A DNA stretch of 64,000 nucleotides from Azorinus chamasolen (GCA_963576725.1 OY755247.1:10837534-10901533), one strand, 5' to 3'. Shown: positions 9,902 to 19,135, numbered from the stretch's first letter. The notes: generated by a model not told the origin, from the letters alone. Numbers and translations: made by a program.

Positions 9902-10112
9902 ACAAAAAAAAATAGCTTACATTTATTCACTTCTACAGCACTTAATACGATATTAAACTGATAAAATGCTGTCTTTCCTCGAAGTGTTTTGTCATTTTAC
10001 TTTTAAATTTGTCGTCTGCAATCTTTGTTGTCTACTTCAATTTTGATTTTAATTTTCTTCCTTTTTGGTTCGAAATTTTTATCACAACATAAAACCAGTC
10101 TATTAAGATATA

Positions 10113-10323
10113 CAGCAAACCCATTTAAACCGGAATTCTAGTAGAGAAGAATTTAGGTACATTTGTACTTTTAGACAGGTGACTACTTAATGCAGGGTGA
10201 AAGTCATGCAGAAAGCTCCTAGAGGAGCTTTCTGCATGTTTTTCACCTTGCATTAAGCTGCTATCTGTTTCTAATACCGATATTTATGCTAAATTTAACA
10301 CCCGGTTTAGAGAACTTTTACTG
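10113..10323 (+). mobile_element. TA-B MITE, complete
   Basis: CAGCAAACCCATTTAAACCG to AGAGAACTTTTACTG, TA on both sides. Core I hairpin with centre AGCTCCTAGAGGAGCT, arms ATGCAGGGTGAAAGTCATGC and complement. Confidence 0.9.
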
Positions 10324-10325
10324 TA

Positions 10326-10610
10326 CATAAGAGTTAACTCGAACTTAAAGTTCGATCCTTCCAAATCTTACAAATACATAATTGTTCTAAAATGCATCGC
10401 TACACATATCTAGAAACACATATGACAGCTTAATGCATGTCTAAATTAATGCTGAAAGCTCCTGCAGGAGCTCTCAGCATTAGTTTAGACACATGCATTA
10501 AGCTGTGACTTTGAGATATTGGTCAGATTATAAATCGGATGACTCGAACCTCTGTTATCTCGAACTACTTTGTGTGTTCTCTTGAAGTTCGAGATATCGA
10601 AGTTCAACTG
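10326..10610 (-). mobile_element. TA-C MITE, left end truncated against TA-B
   Basis: Right terminus GAGATATCGAAGTTCAACTG then TA. Hairpin centre AGCTCCTGCAGGAGCT. The left end begins abruptly one or two bases after the preceding TA-B, so the TA-B probably inserted at or near it. Confidence 0.8.
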
Positions 10611-10696
10611 TAAGTCAGAATGCGTCTCTGTAGAGTAATTGGTTAAAACCACTACAATAAAAAAACTGAAAGTCTAACAAAAGTCACATATCCATT

Positions 10697-10911
10697 AAAT
10701 AACCCTTTCGTCATCAAATAAATGTCTTCTGTTGTCAGTCATTAAGCTAAAATATAATGTCTGCTTAATCTTTGATTTGCTGAACTTTTCAATTTAATTC
10801 CGGTACGATCAAATTTTTGAGAAACCATTGACCGAGTGTCAAACAGTTTGTGTCCAGATGATCTGCCGAGTTACTCGGCGTTTCATGTGGATTCACGTTG
10901 TTTGCAAAATA
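10697..10911 (+). mobile_element. TTAA-C-like MITE, interrupted
   Basis: Left end near AATAACCCTTTCGTCATC; core AACAGTTTGTGTCCAGATGA with tip CCGAGTTACTCGG. The 3' part is cut by the next TA-C insertion at TA 10910-10911. Confidence 0.65.
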
Positions 10912-11189
10912 CAGTTGAACTTCGATAAGTCGAACTTCAAGGGACCGTACGAATTAGTTCGAGATAACAGATGTTCGAGTCATCCGATTTCTAATCTGAA
11001 AGATTTGTCAATACCACAGCAGCTTTCAGCATTACTTTAGACCTGTATTAAGCTGCCACATGTGTTTCTATATATCTGTAGCGATACATTTTAGAGTAAT
11101 TCTGTAGTGTTAGTATTGAAAGACTGGACTGTTTGTTCGAGTTTTCCGAAGTTCGAGTTATCCGAGTTCGAGATATCGAAGTTCAGCTG
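10912..11189 (+). mobile_element. TA-C MITE, left hairpin arm missing
   Basis: Termini CAGTTGAACTTCGATAAGTC and GAGATATCGAAGTTCAGCTG, TA both sides. The hairpin's left arm is deleted up to about the centre: the sequence jumps from CAATACCACAG to CAGCTTTCAGCATTACTTT. Confidence 0.85.
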
Positions 11190-11587
11190 TAGCAGCCATG
11201 ATGTGCTTAACATAAGAAGAGTTCCAGGTAGCAACATGGAATGTTTTTCAATTTCTTTTCTAATACATATTAATCAGTGCCAAACTCTGTGAATGCTTCT
11301 AAGACGCCAATTTAATCTGCTGAACCATTTGGAACGATTATCACAGATGATTTCGCCAATGGCGGCGAAGGATTTAAGATGCCAAGAAACAGTTTCGTGC
11401 AGTTGCTGTAAGCCAGTCTGGTATGTAACTAGAACTGCAAGCCAAAGGCTAACGAATACCCCCCCACCTGTCTGCTTGTCAGAACACCTATCATCAATCT
11501 GAACATATGTACATACAGAAATGTGAAGAGATTTAAAAACAATACATGCCCCAACCCAATTTATGTAATAAAAATGAAGAATAATTC
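11190..11587. other. No recognisable feature
   Basis: Short open frames on the plus strand (11107-11502) with no recognisable motif. Confidence 0.4.
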
Positions 11588-12571
11588 TTAGAAATAAGAC
11601 CCTTTCATGAGGTTTTTGTCAAATCCAAAGTTCTAAAGCTAGGTACCTTTTCAGAAAAACATTAAGTTCAAGGACCATAACTCTGACAAAATTTATTCAA
11701 CCAGACCGATATTTGAACTTAAGCTGTACCTCATCTAGATTTATTTTTATGTCAAATATGAAGTTAATATCTGCAACCACTTCCAAAGAAAGACCGGAAA
11801 ACTGAAAATTTGACAAAAAATTAAAGTTCAAGGGCCATAACTCTGGCAAAAATTATTCAACCAGACTGAGATTGGGAATTAAGCTGTAAATCATGTAGAG
11901 TTAGCTTTATGCCAAATATAAAGTTAATATCTGCAACCACATCCAAGAAAAGTCCGGAAAACTGAAAATTTGACAAAAAATTAAAGTTCAAGGGCCATAA
12001 CTCTGGCAAAAATTATTCAACCAGACTGAGATTGGGAATTTAGCTGTAAATCATGTAGAGTTAGCTTTATGCCAAATATAAAGTTAATATCTGCAACCAC
12101 TTCCAAGAAAAGCCCGGAAAATCCCAAATTTGAAGAAAAAAATTAAAGTACAAGGGCAATAACTCTGGAAATAATTATTCAACCGGACTGAGATTGTAAC
12201 ATAAGCTGTAACTTATACAGATTTAGCTTTGTACTAAATATAGAGTTGATATCTGGAGTCACTTCCATAAAAAGTCCAGAAAACCGGAAAACATTGGTAC
12301 GGGACTAAAAAGGGGAGATAACTCCTGAAGTAGTGGTCCGATCATAACGGAAATATGCGGTGCACAGGTTTATATGGTCATATGGCTATATATGAACTTT
12401 CAACAAAATTGAAGCAAAACTGTAGAAGAAGAAGGCCGGACAAAATTGTGTCCACGGACGGACAGACGGACGGACGGACAGACGGACGGACAGACGGACA
12501 GACGGACAGACGGACAGACGGACAACCTGATTCCAGTATACCCCCCCAAACTTCGTTGTGGGGGGTATAAA
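11588..12571 (+). mobile_element. Pearl-like element with ~160-bp tandem array
   Basis: Four units spaced about 160 bp (starts near 11661, 11821, 11981, 12143), each with TTCAAGGGCCATAACTCTGG and TATCTGCAACCACTTCCA. A unique segment, a GGACAGAC-type microsatellite, and a terminal hairpin (ATACCCCCC...GGGGGGTAT, 12538-12570) follow. Bivalve pearl elements have this order of parts; assignment is by architecture. Confidence 0.7.
12456..12528 (+). repeat. (GGAC/AGAC)n microsatellite
   Basis: Tetranucleotide run of GGAC and AGAC units within the 3' part of the pearl-like element. All overlapping open frames here are artefacts of the repeat. Confidence 0.9.
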
Positions 12572-13000
12572 TATACATTTAATATATTGCACACAGTATT
12601 GATAAATGTTTCATCTACCACAAGCAAGATTTTACGCAAGCGTAAAATGGCTGCCTAATATATCTTTAATCAGGATAGAGAAAAAGAGGGAGCAATACTG
12701 TTTAGTACTTTTAACTAACAGATACATGAGAAAACATGACTCTATGTATTGATAGCAGAATAGGGGGAATATTTAATGACTCTTGATGCATAATATCCGT
12801 GCAGACACCAATGATACACATTAAGTCACAGATCAATGGTACATGTATTCACTTGCTGAAACACACAGACGTAGAAACCATTATCACCTTAAGTGCCGTT
12901 CACAGGTAAAATTAATTTCATCAATAATTTCATCAAACACTTTATATAACTACAGCTAGATAGGCACGCAAACTCCCATACTTACAGCAAAGAAAAAAAA
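12572..13000. other. No recognisable feature
   Basis: AT-rich; no gene or repeat supported. Confidence 0.4.
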
Positions 13001-13074
13001 CGCACCAGGTCTGGGATTCGAACTCACAACCCATACAACGTAAAGCATGTACTCTACAGGGCAAGCTATTGTCG
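13001..13074 (-). ncRNA. tRNA-like sequence (SINE head or tRNA pseudogene)
   Basis: On the minus strand, an A-box-like TAGCTTGCCCTGTAGAG and a B-box-like GAGTTCGAATCCC are spaced as in a tRNA and followed by a run of eight T, a Pol III terminator. The acceptor stem does not pair and two T-stem pairs are broken, so this is not a functional tRNA. Confidence 0.5.
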
Positions 13075-13130
13075 CATACGTGTGCATGCGTACCCGCTAT
13101 ACACGTGGCTCTTTCCAGCGATAAAGGTCT

Positions 13131-13215
13131 ACACTGAACAACCGATTATTCAAGACTACCTTTAGTCTCAGAACTAAACAACCGATTCTTTCAGACTACC
13201 TTTAATAGTCTACAT
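13131..13215 (+). repeat. Two-copy direct repeat (~43 bp)
   Basis: ACAACCGATTATTCAAGACT is repeated as ACAACCGATTCTTTCAGACT, each followed by ACCTTTA-TAGTCT-like sequence. Confidence 0.7.
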
Positions 13216-13318
13216 GAACTTATTCGAAAAGGTAGACTCCATGTCCATTAACCTTTTCACTCACATTGCCCTCAAATTAAACATTTAGATGAAAACAAAT
13301 TCATGCACAATTGTGATA

Positions 13319-13519
13319 CAGTAAGACCTCTCTATAACAGCCACTAAAATTCATCAAGTAGTTTGGGTCAAAGGCAGGGGGTTGCTTAAAGCAAGGTGAA
13401 AGTAAAACAGAACGCTTCTATAGGAGCGTTCTGTTTACTTTCACATTGCTTAAAGCAGCCATCTGCCCTAAATACCAACTAATTAACATAACTTAGTGGC
13501 CGTTATAGAGGTTTTACTG
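13319..13519 (-). mobile_element. TA-A MITE, complete
   Basis: CAGTAAGACCTCTCTATAAC to GTTATAGAGGTTTTACTG, TA on both sides. Core I hairpin, centre CGCTTCTATAGGAGCG. Confidence 0.9.
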
Positions 13520-13695
13520 TATATACAAAACGCGTCACCTGCATACAAAACCATGAGTAAAAGGTCCCAGCTAAATAACTTTACAAAAGCCAAAATGTAA
13601 ACAAAGGACTTTACATGTTTATGTACAAAATTGTTTTAAGCCCAAAACACGTAAACTAAAGGTGCTAAGAAAACAATGAGAGAGAAAAATGTTAT

Positions 13696-13774
13696 TGGCT
13701 TATACAAAGGGTCGAACTCCGGTTTCCTGCACCAACGCTACATTTGTATATCCATTGGACCACGCTGAGACGCT
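13696..13774 (-). ncRNA. tRNA-like sequence
   Basis: Minus strand shows A-box-like GTGGTCCAATGGATA and B-box-like GGAGTTCGACCC at tRNA spacing. No intact acceptor stem. Possibly a tRNA-derived SINE remnant. Confidence 0.4.
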
Positions 13775-14081
13775 ATACTTATGACTGTGATTTTAATCTT
13801 TTATACCTAATTCACTAGTATTCACGGAAAAGAGGATCGTGGCAGACAAAAAAATGACCCCGACAGAAATAAATAAATGAATAAATAAAAATTAGCCTCA
13901 TAGTAAATCATGGTCATTAAATAGAGTGTTTTTTATAGAAACACAGGACCGCAGTAAATAAATCATACGCAAAATTCAAAGCTATAAAAAAACCCAAGGT
14001 AAGTTGAATGATTGTATCTCTATTGGCTTCAAATGAGTATGGCTTTTGCAAAAACTATACTTTCATAAGTAATATATATTC

Positions 14082-14315
14082 TTAACCATTTATACCATAA
14101 ATACGCTTTCTATGTTTTTGCAAACAGAGTAGACCCAGATCAGACGGCTCCTGTATGAGCCGTCTGATCAGGATCTGTTATATTTGCTTATTGTATAAGA
14201 TAGATATGATTCTAAAGATTCTGCCATTGCGAACCCTCCGGTACCAATGTGCAATTATAACAATTAATCTAATGAATAGTCATATGTCATTAGTATTCAT
14301 GGGGTAAAGAATTAA
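14082..14315 (+). mobile_element. TTAA-A MITE, complete
   Basis: TTAACCATTTATACCATAAA to GGGGTAAAGAATTAA. Hairpin tip CGGCTCCTGTATGAGCCG. Its right TTAA is the left TTAA of the next element. Confidence 0.85.
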
Positions 14316-14490
14316 ACCTTTAGCCTGCTATGGGCGGATGAGGGAATGCCTATGCAAACAGTTTGGATCCAGCTGAGACGCCGAGTACCTCGGCGTCTCA
14401 TCAGGATCCAAACTTGTATGACACCCTGATTGCATTTTGGTAGACAAATTGATTATAGCTTGAATTTTGGAAATGTAGCAGGTGAAGAAT
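14312..14490 (+). mobile_element. TTAA-C MITE (TGGGCGGATGAG subtype)
   Basis: Left TTAAACCTTTAGCCTGCTAT; hairpin AGACGCCGAGTACCTCGGCGTCT without break; right end GTAGCAGGTGAAGAATTCTG is diverged from the expected terminus. The same left half occurs in the chimera at 54693. Confidence 0.8.
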
Positions 14491-14554
14491 TCTGTAAAAT
14501 TAATTTGCTCCGCGGGCTAAAGTCAAAATGCTAAACAATTACATGAGAATTCGG

Positions 14555-14850
14555 AGGAACATGTGTGTTACCTGCTTGTACCTGATACAAAAACTGTTTA
14601 TATGCGAAAATCAGAACAATGGGGAATGACTCATAAAGTATTGCATTCAGAATGATGGACCTTAGTTACATCAATGGTCCTTAATGAGAGGAAGACACAC
14701 GTGATTTTAGAAAGCTCTATAATTATTAGTTTAGAAATGACTGCAAAAAAAGGAAAGTCAGACGGACAGACGGACAGACAGACGGACGGACAGACGACGG
14801 AAAAGTGATCCCTAAGTGACACACTGCCTCTCGGCAGGTGACACAAAAAC
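14555..14850 (-). repeat. SR-1 repeat with GACA/GACG microsatellite
   Basis: Homologous to 45017-45352. Both have a CACCTG-type start, a ~150 bp conserved body (AATGATGGACCTTAGTTACA), a microsatellite, and end CTCTCGGCAGGTGACACAAA, giving short subterminal inverted repeats GTGTCACCTG/CAGGTGACAC. Class unknown. Confidence 0.7.
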
Positions 14851-14877
14851 TAAGACATTGAGGCTTTGCTTATTACA

Positions 14878-15075
14878 GCTGTAACTCTTTATCTGATGCA
14901 TATTCATATAAGACATAATAGCATCTTCAATATGAATCAAATTATGTTTTATTATATCACACTAAGACAATAATGTATGGCCATGGCAGAAACTGTAGAA
15001 TCCGATAGTTATTATTTCATAAGCAAACAGAGCAAATCCTAGTCAGATGGTTCCAACAAGAGCCGTGGGATTTAG
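14878..15075 (-). mobile_element. TTAA-A MITE, partial
   Basis: Contains GCATATTCATATAAGACATA, GGCCATGGCAGAAACTGTAG and a decayed hairpin (GCAAACAGAGCAAATCC). The right terminus is lost. Confidence 0.65.
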
Positions 15076-15089
15076 GTACTTTCCCGTTG

Positions 15090-15205
15090 TTGGGGGTTAT
15101 TTATCACAATGGTTTCAAATCTATATATAATTTAAATTATCCTGGGGACCCTTATAGCCACGGTGTGTATATTACATTTGGATTCAGCTGCACTCCTGCT
15201 AACGG
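15090..15205 (+). repeat. TTAA-B fragment joined to an unclassified repeat
   Basis: TTATTTATCACAATGGTTTC is a TTAA-B right hairpin arm. It continues into CTTATAGCCACGGTGTGTAT and ATTACATTTGGATTCAGCTG, also found directly after a truncated TTAA-B at 45511-45590. The shared junction shows one event was copied. Confidence 0.6.
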
Positions 15206-15216
15206 GTATACATACA

Positions 15217-15547
15217 CAGTGAACCCTCATTATACCGTTACAATGGCACCCTCGTTATACCGGCAGTATGCATTGAAACAAAATTACCGTTAAGTCTTTG
15301 AAACAACCACTGAATAAATAGGTACAATGCCAATAAGACAGGTGATCGCTTAATGCAGAACACAAGAAATGCAAAAAGCTCCCACAGTTTTACACTTCTT
15401 GTGTTCTGCATTAAGCGTTCACCTGTTGGTACTAGTTTGAAACTAGCCATATGGTTCTTTTCATATTTAAACTCGTTATAACGGCAACCTCGTTATACCA
15501 GCAAACTGTCTGGAAATAAACACCCCCGTTGTAACGAGGGTTCACTG
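15217..15547 (+). mobile_element. TA-E MITE, complete
   Basis: CAGTGAACCCTCATTATACC to GTAACGAGGGTTCACTG then TA. Subterminal ACCCTCGTTATACCGGCAGT repeats on both sides. Core I hairpin CAGGTGATCGCTTAATGCAG. Pogo/Tigger-like termini. The only copy in the window. Confidence 0.8.
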
Positions 15548-15728
15548 TACTGGCATTGAATTTAGCTATTTCCATCCAAAACAAACCTTTGTGTTATCGA
15601 TCGATGGAAGAATATACAAAATATACAAAACCAATTAAAACAACTGAAACGCAATTTTATTATAGAATTTGACAATGCCTGGCCTTCCCTAAATGTTTAT
15701 TAATTATAGATGACAAAGCATTTTTTTA

Positions 15729-15870
15729 TTAACCATTTACTCCATATATATACAAAACGTTTGCAAACATTGTTGACCCATATCAGACCGTTCCTTTATA
15801 AGGGTCTGTTCAACTTGCGTATGAAACTACATAACTGTGATTCTGCAGTTTCTGCAGTGATTAAAAGTTT
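15729..15870 (+). mobile_element. TTAA-A MITE, partial
   Basis: TTAACCATTTACTCCATATA; hairpin reduced to CAGACCGTTCCTTTATAAGG; right half decays after 15850. Confidence 0.65.
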
Positions 15871-15911
15871 CCTTATCCTTAAAACTGTTACAAGCAGCTA
15901 AACAATGTTCA

Positions 15912-16145
15912 TATATTAAGTATAGTAAAATCTCGATACTACGAACACTCAAATACGTACAAATACGTACCATGTTCATATATTAAGTACAGTAAAATCT
16001 CGATACTACGAACACACAAATACGTACACTTGTTGATCTTTAACACAGGTGGCAGCTTAATACAGGGTGAAAGTCATACAGAAAGCTCCTCTGGGACATA
16101 TACTCTTCATTTATACTAAAATTTCGTAGTATCAAGTTTTTATTG
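15912..16145 (+). mobile_element. TA-G MITE with duplicated left end
   Basis: CAGTAAAATCTCGATACTAC at 15990 and TTCGTAGTATCAAGTTTTTA near the right end. The first ~60 bp (ATATTAAGTA then the terminus) occurs twice in tandem (15912-15970, 15973-16030). Core I left arm present, right arm lost near the centre. Confidence 0.65.
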
Positions 16146-16191
16146 TAGTTTGTATTAAATATTTTCTTCAAGTAAAGGGTTAAAATGCTGC

Positions 16192-16819
16192 TATATACTC
16201 AACAAAATAATTTAAGGGTCAGTGGTACTTTTCCCATAGGGTTTATGCAATGACCCTACAACTTTGGCATCCTGTATTTTCCATATATATAAATGAATTT
16301 CGACAAAATTTACAGGAAGTATTGTCAAAATGTCAAACTACAGATTCCAGTGAGATTGAGTTATGCCAAGTTCCTATAGGCATCCATGGAATGAAAAAAC
16401 GAACATTGAGAATTTCGGAAATTCTCCAAAAAAATCAATTTCGTTTAATTCTTATCTGGAATACCAATAAACATGTCTTTGGTATGTCAAACATTTGGTA
16501 AACCTTTCCATGTTCCATTATTTCCTATATTGATATGATTTTCTAATTCCAAATCAAGGAAAGCTCCTGTTGAAAATTATGCATTTTTGGTGAAAAACAT
16601 CGTTTTACATTTCTTTTCTTCACGGAGGTGCATAAGACTCCAGCAGGTATAATTTTCATCTGCACCTGTTAATTGAAACTCTAATAATAATTCCTGCAAA
16701 TTTCGTTGGGATTAAACGACATTTGTGAAAGATACGAAGTACCAAAGTAGTGTAGTGAATACATTGAGCCCAATGGGAAACTGACCAGTGACCCTTGAAT
16801 TATTTTGTTGAGTATATAT
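16192..16819. mobile_element. ~0.63 kb TIR transposon, unclassified
   Basis: Inverted termini of about 55 bp: TATATACTCAACAAAATAAT at the left and its reverse complement at the right, continuing through AAGGGTCA. Probable TA flanks. The interior has short open frames (16250-16501) that I do not recognise. Distinct from all other families here. Confidence 0.8.
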
Positions 16820-16917
16820 CAATTATAGATTTTAAAAGCACTGATTCAATTCAATTTACAATCTTACTGAACGTTATAAACCAACGTGAAATTATAAAAA
16901 AATAATAATGCTATGAG

Positions 16918-16975
16918 TCAGAGGTCCAGATAAGATGCGTAAAATTAAACATTTTCAAGAACAGCTCCATCGTTC
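16918..16975. mobile_element. HP-1 MITE, left fragment
   Basis: CAGAGGTCCAGATAAGATGC to CTCCACCAAA; the hairpin is missing. A matching right half lies at 17711-17813, so the element was split. Confidence 0.7.
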
Positions 16976-17011
16976 TCCACCAAAAAATGCTGTCAACCGG
17001 TTTGTCATATA

Positions 17012-17224
17012 CAGTAAAACCTCTCTATAACGGCCATAAAATTGTGTTAATTAATTGATATATTAGGACAGATGGCCGCTTAAAGCAATGTCAAAGTAGA
17101 ACAGAACGCTCCTATAGGAGCGTTCTGTTTTACTTTAACTTTGCTTTAAGCAACCACCTGCCTTTAACACAATACAAATGTATACTTGATGTTATTTAGT
17201 GGCCGTTATAGACAGGTTTTACTG
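17012..17224 (+). mobile_element. TA-A MITE, complete
   Basis: CAGTAAAACCTCTCTATAAC to GTTATAGACAGGTTTTACTG, TA on both sides. Core centre CGCTCCTATAGGAGCG. Confidence 0.93.
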
Positions 17225-17342
17225 TATTTGTTTGTCAGTCGGTTTAAAAGCTCTGCAGAGCTTGTGTTATTATTGTTATTGTAAACCTCCGACTATAAAT
17301 AAATATTACTTGAATTGACCAAACTGTATACTGTTACTTAAG

Positions 17343-17511
17343 AAATAATAAATTCATACCCGTGTTTTATCGTGCAATCGAACACTGGTAGGAGTTGAGA
17401 TGCGTAGTAATTAAATCACGAGGACGATAGGCCGAGTGATTTAATTATAAGCATCTCAACGACTACCCGGGTTCGATTGCACGATAAAACACTGGTATAA
17501 ATTTATTATTT
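17343..17511. repeat. 169-bp palindromic element
   Basis: Arms AAATAATAAATTCATACC and GGTATAAATTTATTATTT, continuing through TTTTATCGTGCAATCGAAC and TTAAATCAC to a short loop GAGGACGATAGGCCGA. Only a few mismatches. No central TA/TTAA family match, so a separate MITE family. Confidence 0.8.
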
Positions 17512-17710
17512 CGATTCTAACACTTCAATTTAACTATAATTTGCACCGCCACAACGGCACTACGTTTCTTGTCGTACGAAATTTCGAAGCCATATTACGT
17601 CACGTTAAGCCGTTACAGCGCGTGCGGTGTTTGATGGAGAATTCAAACATAGATAAGTCGCTTCTTTGTTTATGTAGATGTGTGCGCGAGGTGTGTTAGA
17701 ATACTGTTTA

Positions 17711-17813
17711 GAATCGTACCGAAGAGACAATTCTAAAGAATGGTTACAGTATAGGGTTTGGTGGAGAAAGGACGAGATTAGTATTTGGGTACGTACCTTT
17801 GTTCATAGCACAG
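17711..17813. mobile_element. HP-1 MITE, right half
   Basis: One hairpin arm ACAATTCTAAAGAATGGTTA, then CAGTATAGGGTTTGGTGGAG and terminus GTACGTACCTTTGTTCATAG. Likely the partner of 16918-16975, with about 735 bp between them. Confidence 0.7.
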
Positions 17814-18058
17814 AAATGAATATAATATAATCATCCTGACATGTGACAATCTTGCCTGCTTACAAGACTTGTGCCACTTAAGAACGTCGAATACAGCGCT
17901 GGAAAGAAATTATTTCAAAGTGTGTTAATTATTGTATTTAAGAATATACATCACATCTGTGGTTCCTAAAATTAAATATAATTTCCCGAACCTTTACCGA
18001 AATCAAATGTTTTATAATCAAAAGGCTCTTCTTGATAACGGACAATTTGTAAAGATGT

Positions 18059-18310
18059 TTAACCCTTTACCCAATAGCCTGTTTCTAGTTTTGAAGACAT
18101 ATGACCACTTAAAGCAGGTTGAAAGTAAAGCAGAATGCGCCTTAAGGCGCATTCTGCTTTACTTTCAGCCTGCTTTAAGCTACCACCTACTAGGATATAG
18201 AAAATATTTATTATGCAATATGTTCATGACTGTATGAATTTGAACTATTTTCTTCAGCGGAGGAATAAATCAAACACGCTAAAAGCCGCTTCTATCAGGT
18301 AAAGGGTTAA
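18059..18310. mobile_element. TTAA-G MITE carrying core I
   Basis: TTAACCCTTTACCCAATAGC to TATCAGGTAAAGGGTTAA, so TTAA-type ends. The hairpin (GACCACTTAAAGCAGGTTGA, centre ATGCGCCTTAAGGCGCAT) is the one otherwise found in the TA families. Compared with TA-A, two positions per arm have changed symmetrically. Confidence 0.85.
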
Positions 18311-18317
18311 CGGTTCA

Positions 18318-18446
18318 AGAGGTCCAGGTAATATGCGTACATCAATACATTTTCTTAGATAGCTCCTTTATTTCTCCGCCAAACCCTATATCGGTGGAGA
18401 AATTATGATTTTAGTACTTGTGTACGCAGTTTTATTTGTTGCTCTG
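18318..18446. mobile_element. HP-1 MITE, hairpin deleted
   Basis: AGAGGTCCAGGTAATATGCG, then TCTCCGCCAAACCCTATATC directly joined to GGTGGAGAAATTATGATTTT and ending TTTGTTGCTCTG. Both arms and the tip of the hairpin are gone. Confidence 0.75.
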
Positions 18447-18676
18447 TTAAACCTTTCCTTCATAAGTACGCCTTTCTACGCCTCTGTAATAACCACTTCT
18501 TGAAACCATTGTGATAAATAGAGCATTTGCTCATATAGGAGCAAATTGCTCTATTTATCACAATGGTTTCAAACTACACAATTCTAAAATTTTACTTTTC
18601 TCTAGTAAATGCTCCTTTTGGGTAGATTTATTCAAAGAGGTTGGGTCTAAAAATATCCTATGGAGAAATGGGTTAG
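18447..18676 (+). mobile_element. TTAA-B MITE, abutting
   Basis: TTAAACCTTTCCTTCATAAG to GGAGAAATGGGTTAG. Hairpin ATAAATAGAGCATTTGCTCA with centre TCATATAGGAG. The right tetramer has become TTAG and is shared with the next element. Confidence 0.85.
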
Positions 18677-18876
18677 CCCTTAATGTGGGAAATCGAATTT
18701 ATAAGACGTTTGCAGACAGCGAAGACCCAGATCAAAAGCGGAGCCCTTTGATCAGGGTCTGCACTGTTTGTCATAAAACCATTTACGCCAGTGACGAATT
18801 ATGGTACAACTATCTGTTTAACTGATATTCAGAAACGGAGTAGACAGTTTTAATTATTCAGCAGATTAAGGGTTAA
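18673..18876 (+). mobile_element. TTAA-H MITE, abutting
   Basis: TTAGCCCTTAATGTGGGAAA to GCAGATTAAGGGTTAA. Core II hairpin GCAGACAGCGAAGACCCAGA with a changed tip (CAAAAGCGGAGCCCTTTG). Single copy of this terminal type in the window. Confidence 0.7.
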
Positions 18877-19120
18877 TCCTTTTCCTCTTCATTATTTGTG
18901 TAAGAAATAATGACATCATGAATATATATTAACTGCATTGTTATCAAGGTAAATGAATACATGATCTATCACCTTGACAGAAACTATCAAAATCGCATTT
19001 ATATTATTTATAAGCAAATAGAGCAGGCCTTGATCAGACGGCTCTTACAAGAGACGTCTGATCTTGGTTTTCTCTGTTTGCAAAGACGTGAAAAGACAGT
19101 TGTATAAGGGAAAGGATTAA
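18873..19120 (-). mobile_element. TTAA-A MITE, abutting
   Basis: TTAATCCTTTTCCTCTTCAT to TATAAGGGAAAGGATTAA. Hairpin tip GACGGCTCTTACAAGAGACG. Last of four consecutive TTAA-type elements. Confidence 0.85.
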
Positions 19121-19135
19121 GGAAGTATTCTAATA

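Noticed and set aside
12378..12658. Several overlapping open frames of 66-79 codons
   Set aside because: They read through the GGAC/AGAC microsatellite in all frames.
13001..13074. Functional tRNA genes at 13.0, 13.7 and 52.1 kb
   Set aside because: A and B boxes are recognisable but acceptor stems do not pair and T stems have mismatches.
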